Shown one piece after another: positions 1 through 11,935 of a stretch of 64,000 nt of DNA. Both the position numbers and the translations under genes were made by a program. Location of the stretch: contig NC_045142.1 in NCBI RefSeq assembly GCF_008831285.2, positions 7,166,713-7,230,712 of the forward strand. Reading direction: 5' to 3'. The notes under the pieces were generated by a model. It had not been told where the DNA came from, did not search any database, and was given only the letters and a program-made list of their open reading frames with translations. This DNA is from Nymphaea colorata. Taxonomy: Eukaryota; Streptophyta; Magnoliopsida; Nymphaeales; Nymphaeaceae. Each line of letters opens with the position of its first letter. Position 1 is the stretch's first letter.

Positions 1-870
1 ATTATTTTGTGCGTCTTTCCATTCGGATGTTCTTTTTTTTCTGTTCGGCTGTAATTGTTTAAAAAAAAAAAAAAAAATTAGGTTGAGGGCGTGCGACGAA
101 AGCCGTCGGGCTTCCGTTGCAGCCATCAGGAGGATCGGAGAAGGGGACGAAAGGATCGGCCGGCGTCAGTCGCCGTTGGGCGATGGCGGGCCTCCTACCG
201 TTGGGGCGCGTCCCTGCCTGTGGCCACCCACGCCGTTGGGTGGCCTGTCGGTGCTCTCTGCGTATCCGTTGCAGCCATCTGAAGCCGACGCATAAGGAAA
301 GGGGACGCCGGGTTCCGCCGTTTTGGCGGGCGACGGACGGCCGTTAGGCGACGGCCGGCTTCTGCCGTCCTGGCGGGACTCGCCGGCGATGGCTCCCTTG
401 CGTCGGGCGTTGCAGCCATTGAAGAAGAACGGGAAAGGGGCAGTGGGAAGGCGACGGCAGGGAGAGGTGATGGCCGGCAGAGGGCGACCGCCGGTGACTC
501 AGTTGTCGCCGGACGGGCCCGTGCGACCCGCCGCCATCCACCCATAGTCACCGGCGACCCACCGGTGGCCTCCTCGCCGCTTCAGCAACCGCCCAAATCT
601 TAAAAAGGGGCAGAATGTAGAAGAAGGGGAAACCAACCAGAATCGGCCGGTTTCCGGCGGGCGTCGCCCGCCATCGTGGCGGGCGACATCCGGCGACGTT
701 GGCGGCACCCGCCGGTGGCCACCCATGGTGTTGGGTGGCCTGTCGGTGGAGCTTCACCGCCCGCCTGCCGTTCGGTGGAGGCGACTCGCGCGGTCGAGCA
801 GGCGGGTCGGCCCGGGTCGGGTCTTGACAGACCCGATCCGGATCCATCAGTTTAAAAAAAAAAAACATTT
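1..870 (+). repeat. GC-rich leader of copia family A
   Basis: Untranslated leader between the missing 5' LTR and gag. It is very GC-rich and repetitive, with a recurring module of GGCCACCCA, a short spacer and TGGGTGGCC (for example near 220-255 and 712-742) that can fold on itself. The element at 50000-53972 carries an equivalent leader at 52724-53480 with the same modules. Several open frames cross this stretch on both strands, but they only reflect GC-rich sequence lacking stop codons and are not called as genes. Confidence 0.7.
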
Positions 871-904
871 TGCCGCCTCGCGCCTGAGCCTCTGCGTTTG
901 ATTT

Positions 905-1310
905 TTCGAACCGGGTCGGACCTTTTGAAACGATTCGAACCAATTTAGGACCGGTTCATATAGTTTTGGAACCGATTCGGGCCTTTTCCAAACCGGCTCA
1001 TCCAGTTTTTAAACGATTCGGGCTTTTCCAGACCGCTTCAGTTAGTTTTCGGACCGATTCGGGGCTTTTCTGACCGGTTCATTCAGTTTTGGAACCGATT
1101 TGGGCATTTCAAAACCGAGTCAATTGATTTTTGAATCGATTCGGGCATTTTCAGACCGGTTCACTTGATATTTAGACCTATTCAGGGCTTTTCAGACCGG
1201 TTCATTGAGTTCTGGAACCGTTTTTAGCCAATTTTAACCGGTTCAGTGGGTTTTAGAACCGATACGGTCCATTTTTGACCGGTACGTTCAATTTTTAGAC
1301 TGGTTCAGCC
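905..1310 (+). repeat. degenerate 41-bp tandem repeat
   Basis: About nine to ten diverged head-to-tail units. The unit contains GACCGATTCGGGC, then TTTTC, then GACCGGTTCA and a T-rich end. The cores GAACCGATTCGG, AAACGATTCGG, GGACCGATTCGG and GGAACCGATT start near 969, 1011, 1051 and 1091, giving a period of about 41 bp. It lies in the leader of copia A1 and is absent from the related leader at 52724-53480. The stretch from 1310 to 2028 is A-T rich leader with no recognised feature. Confidence 0.8.
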
Positions 1311-2028
1311 CTATGTAGGGGCATGTGGGTGTTCTAATTGTGGTTTAAGAATGGTACAGGCCATTTTAAGGCCGATTCAGTAGTTCTTGACCCTCTTAAG
1401 CACGATTATGATACTGGTTTATAAATTTTGGATACTTTTGGGCCCCTTTTATTGGATCATTTTGTTTTGGATTCAATGTAGGGCAAATTTGTATGTAATT
1501 TTAATTCATGTATAATGTTTTGCATGTTTTAAATTTGTGGGTATACTTTAGATGAATGTTTGGAATGTGAATTTGAACTTTGGCCATGTCTGTTGTTTCA
1601 AATGAGTAAGTTTGTATTTTATGTCGCGAAAGTGACCTCTGTTGTACGAATTTGCCTGTTTTGAACATTAGATGATAGTATACTTGATCCATGCGGGCAA
1701 TGATCAACCCAAAGGAGGATTGTTGTTTGGTCAGGTTTAAGTATACAAGGCAATGAATATGTGATAATTTTTCAGGTTTCCATGTAAATAGCGAGTCAAT
1801 CCAAAGATAGGCTCGTTGTTTGACAGAGTTAATTATCTATATTCATTGTTGACCAAGAATACCACTTGCAGTTAGTATTTCAATCCAAAGATTGGATATT
1901 AACGTTGCACCAGTACCTTGTGATGGGATTTAGGCCATTGTATTTAAATTCAGTTATATTTGTTAGTACATGTTTTGATTGTGAGCATGTTTGGTATTTT
2001 TGTTCTTTGTACAGTGAGTTCTGCTTCC

Positions 2029-2772
2029 ATGATATCTGCAAATTTGAGTACTGTTCCTGAGTTAAATGGTTCAAATTTTAAGGACTGGAAAGAAACTGTT
2101 ATGATTGTTCTGGGTTGTATGGATCTAGACCTTGCATTTAGGGAGTTATGCCCACCTCATCCAACAGATCAAAGTTCTCATGAGGATAAGCGGTACTTTG
2201 AACGGTGGGAACGCTCAAACCGCATGTGTCTAATGATCATGAAGAGATCAATCCCAGAAAATTTTAGGGGCTCTATTACTGAAAAGGCTAGTGCCAAGGC
2301 GTTCATTGAAGAGATTAAAAAAAGTTTTGCTAAAAATGAAAAGGCTGAAACAAACACTCTTTTGAGTAAACTTGTGACGCTGAAGTATAAAAGTAAAGGG
2401 AACATACGGGAGCACATTATGAAAATGTCTCATCTTGCTTCAAAATTATAGGCGCTAGGTCTGAGGTTACCCGAAGACTTTATAGTGCATATGGTTCTTC
2501 TTTCTCTTCCACCACAGTTTGGACAGTTTAAAGTTAGTTATAACTGTCAGAAGGAGAAATGGACTCTTAATGAGCTCATTTCGCACTGTGTGGAAGAAGA
2601 GGAGAGATTGAAGCATGATAGGATAGAAAGTGCTCACTTGGCTACTACGCCTAAAAGTAAGAAAAGAAAGACTGTTAAAGAAGTTGCAGTTGACCAATCA
2701 TCTGTTAAGAAACAAAAGAAGCATAAGGAATGCCTATCAGGCTGCTTCTTTTGCAAGGTGAAGGTCATATGA
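2029..2772 (+). pseudogene. copia A1 gag, interrupted
   Basis: Gag nucleocapsid precursor of the retrotransposon. The start ATG at 2029 opens a typical copia gag beginning MISANLSTVPELNGSNF, with the NGSNFKDW motif and the long helical gag core. An in-frame TAG at about 2449 breaks it once; the same frame resumes immediately and continues through a lysine-rich tail to the first two cysteines of a CCHC zinc knuckle at about 2742-2757. A one-base frameshift splits the knuckle, the histidine and last cysteine being in the next frame at 2768-2785. Non-functional as it stands. Confidence 0.8.
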
Positions 2773-3425
2773 AGGAGGATTGTACTGAGTATCACGCATG
2801 GCGTGAAATGAAGGGTACATTTCTCACTTTGGTTTGTTCTGAGGTTAATTTAACTTCAGTACCCAGAAACACTTGGTGGGTAGATTCAGGTGCTACTACT
2901 TACATAAGTGTCTCTATGCAAGGCTGCATCAATTGTCGAACGCCAATTGATGCTGAAAGATTCATCTATGAGGGTGATGACATGAAGGCGAATGTTGAAG
3001 CCATAGCAGATTTTCAGTTATTGTTAAAGACTGGTTGCTATTTGAATTTGACAGAAACTTATGTGGTACCATCTCTTATATGGAATTTGGTTTCTTATTT
3101 CCTCATTGGACAAATTCGGTTATTATTGTTCATTTGGAGGAAGTAAATTTAAGTTGTTTCTGTACTCAAATTTGATTGTCACTGGTTGTTTGTCTAGTAG
3201 CGATAACCTTTATTTGCTTGATACGGTTGCTTCATATAATGAAACCTTGCATGTTACGTTTAGTGGTACTAAAAGAAATTAGCCAAAGAGAATTCTGTTA
3301 TGTTATGGCATTGGCGCTTAGGACATTTCTCTGAAAAGAGAATATAAAGGCTTATGTCAAAAGGAATTCTTGAGTCTCTTGATTTTGCAGACTTTAATGT
3401 TTGCATTGAATGCATAAAAGAAAAA
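2768..3425 (+). pseudogene. copia A1 protease and gag-pre-integrase region
   Basis: The aspartic protease motif WWVDSGA lies at about 2875-2894. It is followed by the copia gag-pre-integrase domain with LWHWRLGHFS near 3300-3325 and the paired C..C motif near 3400-3420. A frameshift near 3100 and stops after 3340 break the frame. Downstream the integrase core is missing: the sequence passes through about 300 bp of unrecognisable frame into reverse transcriptase, so an internal deletion removed most of integrase. Confidence 0.7.
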
Positions 3426-3741
3426 TGAACAAACATTAAGGGGTTACAAGTTTTTTAATCCATTCAGTAAGTCTTTCTTTGAAAGGGAAACACCCATTTC
3501 TTTGAGGATATTGAGTTTGGGAGGTGATCAGGTTATGAACATTGCCTTTTGAAGAGGGACCTGAGTCCACTCTATTCAGAAGAAGGCAATGATGGTGATC
3601 TCTATACTGAAGAACAAACTCAACTAGCTCAAGAAAATTAAGTAGAGGTGTCACTAAGGAAATCCATATATGGACTAAAGCAAGTTTTCCAGTCATTACA
3701 AACTTCATCAAGTTATAGTTTCATTTGGTTTCGAAATTAAT

Positions 3742-4600
3742 ATGGTTGATGAATGTGTATACCAAAAGTTCAGTGAGGGCAAATTTATCTTTCTGGTTTT
3801 ATATGTCGATGATATATTGTTGGCAAGTAATGATGTGGGCATATTGCATGAAACTAAGAAATTTTTGTCATCAAAGTTTGACATGAAGGATTTTGGTTGT
3901 GCATCTTTTGTATTAGGAATCCAAATATTTCGAGATCATTCTCGGAGTATTCTTGGATTATCACAAAAGACCTACATTGATAAGGTGCTTCAGCGATATG
4001 GTATGAAAGATTGTAAAGCAGGAGATACTCCAGTTGCTAAAGGAGACAAGTTTAGTCTCAAACAGTGCCCTAAAAGTGAAATCGAATCTAAGGAAATAGA
4101 AATGATTCCCTATTTGTCTGTTGTGGGAAGCCTTATGTTTGTACTCGTTTGGATATTGCATTTATCATTGGAATGTTAGGTAGATACTTAAGTGATCCTG
4201 GTATGGATCATTGGGAAGCAGCCAAAAGGGTATTGAGGTACTTACGAAGAACAAAAGGTTTTATGCTCACATACAGGAAGTCAGACCAGTGGGAGATCAT
4301 TGGGTATTCAGATTCTGACTTTACTGGGTGCCATGATAATGACATTCAATCAGGTTTTGTGATTGCAGAATTTTGTCACGAGGCTGCGCATTATGTATGG
4401 TATAGAAAGACCGCTAAAGTTGTTGTGTGACAATAATTCAACAGTCATGTACTCTTATAACAGCCACAGTTTGTCAAAGTCGAAGCACATTGACATTAAG
4501 TTTTTGGGCTGTTAAAGAGGGGATACAGAATGGTCAGGTGTCTTTAGAGCATATTGGGACAAATTCTATGATTTGCAGATCTGTTTACCAAGGGTTTAAC
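3742..4600 (+). pseudogene. copia A1 reverse transcriptase / RNase H remnant
   Basis: The C-terminal half of RT is open from 3742 to 4179, with the catalytic YVDD at 3802-3813 and the following KKFLSSKFDMKDFG region typical of copia. A frameshift near 4140 moves to 4149-4430, which carries the RT-RNase H connection (GRYLSDPGMDHW, VLRYLRRTKG) and the RNase H start YSDSDFTGC. More frame changes follow before the KHIDIKF segment near 4485. The N-terminal RT half is lost together with integrase. Confidence 0.8.
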
Positions 4601-5060
4601 ACATAAGGTCTTTCACGAACATATTGTTCATATGGAGGTGTTATCCTTGGATGATGTGCTGGTTTAGTGGGAGTTTGTATTTTGTTTGCTCTTATGCATG
4701 GACACATATTCAGTTTTTTCTGCAGAATAAAGTTTAAAGTTCTTTGGTTCCATTCTGTGTTTATGTGCTTATGTTTTTTATCTCCATAAGGTTTTAAAGT
4801 TGGACCAGTTGAGAATAGACATGTTGTAATCACATTACATGTAATTCTCATGCTATACATCCATATCAGATCTATGTCATTGATTATGTTAACATTTGTG
4901 ATCATTGAAAGTTTAGCTAATTTTGATATAGCGAAAGCCGCTTTGGTTCTGTGTTGATATGGTCATGGACGAGATTGGTGAAAATGACGTTTAATAAGAT
5001 AGCAATTATGAGCTCCTAAGGTTTTGTGTAATGTCTGAATGTATCAAGATATATTTGGCC

Positions 5061-5072
5061 CAAGTGAGAGAT
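5061..5072 (+). other. polypurine tract of copia A1
   Basis: CAAGTGAGAGAT abuts the TG start of the 3' LTR and matches the reverse complement of the tract beside the LTR at 50000-50476. It is the expected primer site for plus-strand DNA synthesis. Confidence 0.65.
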
Positions 5073-5547
5073 TGTAAGATCATTTGGTGGGCCGACATAT
5101 GTCAATTAGGAATTTCAGACATTATGGCTGTCTTAACGTAAATATCCGCTTAAGTGATTGCATTTTGGGATATTACGTCATTTTAGATGGTATGGGGTAA
5201 TTTTGAAATGTATAGATACCAGTACACAATTACGGACTCTTTGATGGGCGGAATTCATAATTGTCCTCATTATAAAATGGTAGTGGTCCCTGGGGTCGTG
5301 CAATGGTTGCCTGAAACATTGGTTTCTAGGGTTTTCCTCTTCCCCATCTGAGAGAGACCTCAAGCGATCCGCACGTTTCCTGGAAGACCCTGCTGCGATC
5401 TTCCCGTGCACCAGATCAGATGGATTCAGGTACACTTCCGCTTCAGTTTAAGGTTTCGTTTATCTCAATGATTTAGCATGAGCATGATCCTGTTTTAGGG
5501 TATATACGTTTGGTTTTGTATATGCGTTATGAGGAGAAATCCCAACA
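5073..5547 (+). repeat. 3' LTR of copia A1 (475 bp)
   Basis: Begins TGTAAGATCATTTGG and ends GAAATCCCAACA, with TG..CA termini. It matches the whole length of the two 477-bp LTRs at 50000-50476 and 53496-53972 in reverse complement, defining family A. Small indels and substitutions separate it from them. Confidence 0.9.
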
Positions 5548-5551
5548 GAGG

Positions 5552-6740
5552 ATGGGTTAATTTTGAATGGGAGGCCCGAGCTGGGTTGTGCAGGTGAAGA
5601 GATGAGGGGGGCATGTGTGATGAGGAAGACAACCAATAGCAACAGCTCGTGGAAGGCGAGAAATCGAGTAGGAAATCTATCACCTCAGATAAGGATGGGG
5701 AGGTGGCAGAAATCGACACTAGAAACAAGAACGAAGAGGAGGCTTTGATGGCGCCAAACAGCTAAGGGTGGACGCTTCTTCTTGCTGATCATTTAAGAAG
5801 ATCATGTCGTGGAATATCAAAGGGTTGGTGAGAGAGTCAGTACAGAGAGATTTGATTCTTAAGCTTCAGGAGATGCATCTAACGATCTCCTTCATAGAGA
5901 GATTTGGCTTTTACTCTTCAGGAGATGCATCCAACGATCTCCTTCATCCTTGATCTCTTGATCCTGCAACACTCATTGGCTCAGCTGGAGAATGAACTTA
6001 AGGGCTAAGCACTTTATGCATGGAGTGAGAGTCTTGGAGAGTCAGGTCCAGATAATTTTAGGATGGAATCCTATTGTGGTCAATGCAACAGTGGGATCTG
6101 TTGACTCTTTTTGGTTTAAAGCAGATTGCAAAATCAGGAGAAACAGTTTCATTTTCTCAGTCCTTGGGGTTTACCATCACCCAAACTGTCTTATTCAAAG
6201 AATGTCATTCAGAACTATCAAGTGCTATTCAAATGACTAGAAATCCAGTAACAGTCACTGGTGATTCTAGTGCCCTAAAAGGAGCACAAGACAAAACTGG
6301 ACGAACCCCCAGCAGGGCTTTTGCCAAGATTTTAACTTTCTTATTTTGGATAACAACCTAAATATTGCTCGGCCTGTGGACAGATTTATGTGGTGTAACA
6401 ACAGGAGAGTAGAGGAAAGAGTGAAATGCAGACTTGATTGGGCTCTAGTGAGTGGTCTGTAGTACCTAGACAACCAGCTCCAGCTTTTAGTGACGGTTTT
6501 ACCCCAAGCTACGTCTGACCGTAACGCCATTGTTCTATCTTGTGCTTCTCGAGATGAGCGGGTTTTTGGTAGCTGAATCTTTCGACTGTATAACTGTTGG
6601 TTCCTCTAACCAATTTGTGAGGCTATCATCAAGGAGAGCTGGGAAATGGAGATGAGGGGCTGCACGATGATTCACTTGCTAACCAAATGGAGAACACTAG
6701 AAGGAGACTAGCATGGTGGAACTCACATCTATATGGCAAC
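5552..6740 (+). mobile_element. LINE (L1-type) remnant, endonuclease region
   Basis: Follows copia A1 directly. At 5804-5835 the frame reads MSWNIKGL, the signature opening of plant L1 endonuclease. Near 6370-6450 another frame reads FMWCNNRR followed by RLDWALVS, equivalent to the FTWCNNR...RLDRAL block in the endonuclease C-terminal part. Many stops and frameshifts and a short internal duplication around 5860-5945 show that it is long dead. No RT core is visible downstream. Confidence 0.6.
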
Positions 6741-6989
6741 ATTCCTGTTCCTGAGGATTCATCGGAAAACAGGGGAACCCCGTGTGAAGACATCGCCTGT
6801 AGGCGGTGACCGAATTCTGCCTCTCTTCAGAATTCCAGTGGAAACCAAGCCGACGACGACATCCCTGCCATCAAACATGGTCCCAAATTAGAAAAATCAA
6901 AATTTTTCCTTCCGTATATTATTCTTCGTAAATTTACCGCTCAAAAGTACCCTGCCATTAAGTAAAAAAAACTTAATTTGGTGAGTGCT

Positions 6990-9900
6990 AGAGAAATAAC
7001 ACTTCATAGCTTTTCTAAAATTCCAAAAGTGGGCACAAAATTTTAAGGACTCTCTGTGAAAAGCAATACGACAATCTGCTAAATCATATATTGTTTAAAG
7101 TGATCCAACCTGAATATTTTCAGGTGCCCTCATTTACCAACCCCGCTATGCAAATGACGGGCAAAAAAAAAAAAGGTTCTTTGTTATAAGTTGCCCAGAT
7201 GGTAGCGCGTCCGAGGGGCATTTCTCAATAGGGAGTTAAACATTGTGTTTCATAAATAATCTGTCATACAAATTGGGTTAGATTGACAGTTTGATGAATC
7301 AGCTCCAATGTTTGAAACATATCAAGTGTTAGTATTTTTGTTGCCAAACGCATCATAAGAATTCCAAATCACTTAAAAGTAAGAACAGAAATGGAGAGCA
7401 GATTCTGTCATTTGTTTATCTTTTCATTAGCAAGCATAAACTAAGTGAAATTTGTTTCGGAGGGAGTTGGTGTAAAGGTTGGGGTGAGAGTTGGTAGGCA
7501 GTGTACAGCATTTTCCATTTCAAGTGTAAGAGACATCAACCTCTTGTGCTGCAAAAAAGACTATGTGCAAGTTTAAGTGTAGTGAAAACGGTAACTCTGA
7601 AGCACTAAAAGCAGACCTTGTATCTTAAGGAAACAATGATTTCGTTGAGAACTTGATCTCTCTACCAGACAGTAGGTGGTTCACTCGAAAACTAAGTAGA
7701 ATCTTGGTATAACGCTAGGAATTCTATAAACTAAGTAGAATCTTGGTATAACGCTAGGAATTCTATAGTTGAAATATTGATGATACGCTAGCAACTTCCT
7801 CTCTCAAGGTTAGGTAGGTAGGATCGTGTCAATGACGACGCCTTCCTGTAATGGCTAATTAAATAGTTGCATTTACTTGGGACTTGTCTCTAGTGGACTC
7901 CTTCACCAAACATTTTTGTCAAAAATAAAAAGGGGCAGTTGGTGGTTTAGTAGGAGGTGCTGTAGGTGATATCTGAGGAGGCTTATAAGTTCAAAACCCA
8001 ACCCATATGTGACACCTTGCTCAATAACATTTTCTGGAAACAAGGTGACGTAACGTATAACAATGCCAGTGAAAGTGGTAAGCACAATTTCTTTTAGCGT
8101 CACTAATTAGCGAAGTTAACGAGAAAGCACAACTATCAAGAGAAATATAAAAGAGGAAAGGTTTTGTTTGCTTTGTTTTTACTTTTTTTCTGTAAAGATA
8201 ATCGAAATACTCAGCACGAGCCCCAACGGCTTCTATCTTAAAGGGTCCTACGGCTGGTCTGGATAGCATTCATGACCTCCCTCCTCGTTTTTTTTGGAGA
8301 CTTTGTTTAAAACTCAGCATTTGAGAATTGAGAGGTGGTGTAGGAAGAGGAACACTACTTTAAAAATTTTAAAATGAACATATGTATGGAAAACCGAGTT
8401 TGAAGAAACATAGTTTTTTTTGTCATCAAACACCCGTCCTAAGCCAACAAGTGCTTCATTCACCTAGCTATGGGTTTTGAGCTTAAAGACGTTTAAGGGC
8501 ATTTGCCAATGGTAATAATTTGTTACTATTATATACATATATCTTAAAAATTAGGGTAATATCATAAGACATCAAAATATAGTACTTCGTGAATCAGCCC
8601 AAAAAGTGAACCCTTAAGACATGTCTGGAAAAAAGAAGTTATAGTTGTGTAAGGAATTGTTTGAGAAGTTTGTTTATTTTTCTAAATGTTTATTTAAGAG
8701 AAACAACTTTCAATTTAAAACCCCTAAGGCCATATACTTATGTATCCCTAATATTCTCGTTGCTTTGAGATCTAGGTGGACTTATAGTACATCATTCAAC
8801 ACGGGTGTTGCACTTACTATTGTTTGCAGCCGAGAAAAGTAACACACTAGAGCGTGATAACTACCATAAGATTTGAATCTTAGACTTCTTGAATGTAAGC
8901 GGCTTTGTTGTATATGCCCACAAGTGTTGCAAAACTGATTGGATTGCTGATGACTAAAGAAATCGAAAGGCTGACCCTAATTGAATTGGGTATAGGTAGA
9001 ACAAATAAATGACAAAATACTTAGTAGAAGGTAGAATGTATCAACCGAGACAAGTAGCACCGCCCTTGGCATGGGGCTAAACATTGGGGACAGGTAGTAT
9101 CGCCTACTCTCACTTAATTGGATTCTTTTTAATCTGAAAAGATGAACGAAAACATAGATAACGTTTGATCCGGTCACTAGATAGCGTGTTCAATTATAAA
9201 ATAGAGAAACTCAAACAAATAAATCAGCTAAAAAAGCATATTTTGTGGAAAGATAAATACAAGAAAGATTTTACTGTCAAATTTCAAACAGGATGGAGTT
9301 AGTTAAAAACAATAAAAGACAAAAAACAGAAGACGTGGCAAAATCAGAAAAATTAAAGCAAAAGAAAGGTTCTGATAAAAAAGGTGATAAGAATAAGACA
9401 ACAAATGATAACTTAATTTATATGAACAAAAATTGATACCAGAAGGAAAAACATTGACATATGAAAAGATGTGATCATGTCAGCAGAACGCATATGGAAT
9501 TTCATAAATTTGACCTTCTGTAGGCACTTAGGAATTCAAACTGGGTTGCCCCTGCACCGACCTATGTTATAATTAGCTATCCCAGAACGGTGACGAACTT
9601 AAAGTATTTAAAAATCATAAAATCAGTGTGTTGAGTTTTCCAGTTCTTATGAAATTAATTGTAACAGAAACGAATTATTTAAGTCAGCTAGTGATGTTTA
9701 CAGAACTTAATTTTGATAGGAATTTGTTGTGGATACCGATGTATACCTACTCATCGCATCCTTATTTCAGGAAGTATTCCTACTGGAAGGTATATAGTGA
9801 TATATTTACACTAGAAAATTGCCTGTCCATAAACCAAACGAGTTACAAAGACAGAATTGGCCATTAAACAGGGGGAAAAGAAAGGGGGAGAGATCTCCCA

Positions 9901-10545
9901 ACAGGGAAGAATGATGAAAGTTTTGTTTAATGTCTATTAAAAAAGACAGAAATAAAAGAAGACTAGATTAATCATGAGAATATTATGTTGATTAATTGAA
10001 GGATGCAGACTATATTAAGGATGAGAGTTCTTAATCCGTCAGCTTCTCTACTGGATATAGGCTGTCATTTGTGAGTTTATAGTCACAGAAAACGTATTTT
10101 TTCCCAAAAAAAAAAAACGAAAAAAACGTGATAAATTAACTGGTTGTTTAAAACTTAAAAAAACATTAAAAACGAAAAAAAACGTTTTTATGGCTTTTTT
10201 TTTCAGATTTATCAGTTTTTTAATGTCAAACAGGATTTTTTTTCATCTTCTATTTTTTATTTGTTGCAAATCGACTTATCTTTTCATATTTGTGTTATAG
10301 GTTTCTCACTTATTTTATTTTTCTATCATTTTTAATTTTTTAAAAATTTACCACCCTTTTCTTGGTTTTTCCTGTTTTTATCAAGCTCGCTGTATTATAC
10401 CTGAACAAAATCTCGCCGTTTAAAACTCCAAAATGTTATTTGCGACTATTATATATATATATATTTGCTCATACTAATCTTTTGCGTCAGGCCATTGGGG
10501 ATCTCATTTTTATACCCACTCAAAATATGCTTATTTTGGCTCTAT
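6990..10545. repeat. large direct segmental duplication, copy 1
   Basis: Collinear with 13690-16875 on the same strand. Matching landmarks include AGAAATAACACTTCATA (7000/13700), GCAATACGACAATCTGC (7063/13775), the TGTGACAC block (8003/14947), the block around GAAGAAATCG (8955/15835), ATGAACAAAA with the following A/T run (9420/16118) and GTGTTGAGTTTTCCAGTT (9627/16330). Many indels separate the copies, so it is an old duplication. No gene or TE protein was recognised in either copy. Confidence 0.75.
7691..7768. repeat. two-copy 39-bp tandem repeat
   Basis: A unit beginning ACTAAGTAGAATCTTGG and ending GGAATTCTATA occurs twice in a row with no differences seen. The related stretch in the other segmental copy (about 14480) has only one unit, so this tandem doubling is a later event. 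Confidence 0.85.
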
Positions 10546-10978
10546 GTTGGGAAAATTCTATTTTGTCGTGTGCCAGATAAAATCCATCATTAAGAGCATA
10601 ACAAATTATTTCCAAAATATCATGAACCGTTGTTGCATCATAAACTTTCGGCAATGTTGATGTGATGTTTATTTTTAGTTCCAATGGAAAACCTGGTGGC
10701 GTTAGGTCTCCTACCCATTTATTAAGAACTTACATACAAAGCCAAAACAAAATGAACGAAAAAACAGGCAGCGATGAACTGAGGTTTGACTGGAAGGTTC
10801 AAAAATTAACCCATTTCCTTTGAAGGGCTCTTGGTGCTAAACTAAAGGCATTTCTGCAAGCTTTTGAACAACTGAAAGTTTTCTACCTTCGTGACATTGC
10901 CTCGGACTGATTGCTATCTGTGTCTGACCCAGTTGTAGTTGTTGGAGATCACGTATATGCTATGGCCCTAGCAGTCAT
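10546..10978. other. non-coding spacer
   Basis: AT-rich sequence with no gene, RNA or mobile-element signature that I can recognise. Confidence 0.5.
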
Positions 10979-11204
10979 TTAGCCTCGGCATCGGGCCTCG
11001 GTACCTATCTCGATCAGGATCAGGTACTCACCCCGATTTATTAAAAATATATTTTATATTAAAAAATTTTATTTTATATTTAATTTTTTTTTTTATTTTA
11101 ACAGGGCCGGACCAGGTTGGGCTCGGGCTCGAGTTTCAGGCATCGGCTGGGGCTGGGGCTCCGGATTGGGGCATCATGCCGGCCCGGGTCGATGCCCAGG
11201 CTTA
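10979..11204. mobile_element. hAT-like MITE, GGGCC-rich termini (226 bp)
   Basis: Ends are TTAGCCTCGGCATCGGGCC on the left and, reading inward from the right, TAAGCCTGGGCATCGACCC. The centre is AT-rich. It is flanked by a perfect 8-bp direct repeat GCAGTCAT (10971-10978 and 11205-11212), the length made by hAT transposases. No coding capacity. Confidence 0.75.
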
Positions 11205-11563
11205 GCAGTCATGCTTTTGAAGGCAAGAGTCAAGAACCTCCATTTCATGATAATTATGATCTGTTGCAAAATGAAAAGAAGCACCCTAGATGTCAGATTT
11301 GTTATAAATCTGATCTTTATAAACAATCAACAAAGCAACATAATATCTCTTCTCTTGATGGACTGGAAACATATGTATAATCCAATCATATTTAGGTTGT
11401 GTTTGGTTCCCTACGGATCTCAAATCCAAGGGAATCTCAAATCTATGATAGCTGAAATCCACAATTGTATCAAACTAAGGATTTCAGTATCAACTCCCAA
11501 CATGGATTTCAAATCCACACTTTAATGTAAAAAGTGTGAATTTGAAATCAGATTTTTTATTTT

Positions 11564-11935
11564 TTATTTTTTGGTGGGTGAGTTGGATCTCAGATCCACA
11601 GTGATCGGTGATCGCCACGCCAAGGATCTCAATCGACAGTAATCAAACACAACTAGAGCATTGGAGGACAAAAGCAAGGGCAAAGCCTCTGTTTTAACCC
11701 AAAGTTTAACCTCCCTGGGGTGATCATTCTTCCATTGAAGAAAGTAGAAAGCATCACAACAATCCCTCCGAACTGTGCAGCTCATCTCATGGATGCTGTA
11801 GGCTTCATCTTCAAAGATAACAACGTTCCACCATTCCCAGATTTTCCAAATGACAACAAAACAGTGAATTTCCAGCATCGACTGAGCCAATCCATTCCCA
11901 GTTTTCTTGCTAACCTTCAGTACAACAACTTCCAA
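11564..11935 (-). pseudogene. possible LINE 3' tail fragment
   Basis: An open frame of 123 codons. Its middle (FVVIWKIWEWWNVVIFEDEA) resembles the IW..W..RN..IF tail that follows RT in plant L1 elements. No RT motif was found next to it, and the frame has no other recognisable domain. It may be chance openness or a decayed LINE end. Confidence 0.3.

Larger units (their letters stand above)
1..5547 (+). mobile_element. Ty1/copia LTR retrotransposon A1, degenerate, 5' LTR outside window
   Basis: Order on the + strand is GC-rich leader, 41-bp tandem repeat, gag, protease, gag-pre-integrase, RT, RNase H, polypurine tract, 3' LTR. The protease-before-RT order with YVDD and the DSGA protease motif place it in Ty1/copia. 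The first bases of the window match, in reverse complement, the leader beside the 5' LTR of the element at 50000-53972, so the missing 5' LTR should lie just left of base 1. Frameshifts, an in-frame stop in gag and loss of nearly all integrase make it defective. The base after the 3' LTR starts GAGGA, the expected right half of the target duplication, whose partner is outside. Lineage within copia was not resolved. Confidence 0.88.

Noticed and set aside
83-943. Overlapping open frames of 60-131 codons on both strands at the left edge
   Set aside because: They sit in the GC-rich leader of copia A1, where stop codons are rare by composition. They have no domains, and their predicted proteins are Arg/Pro/Gly-rich low-complexity sequence.
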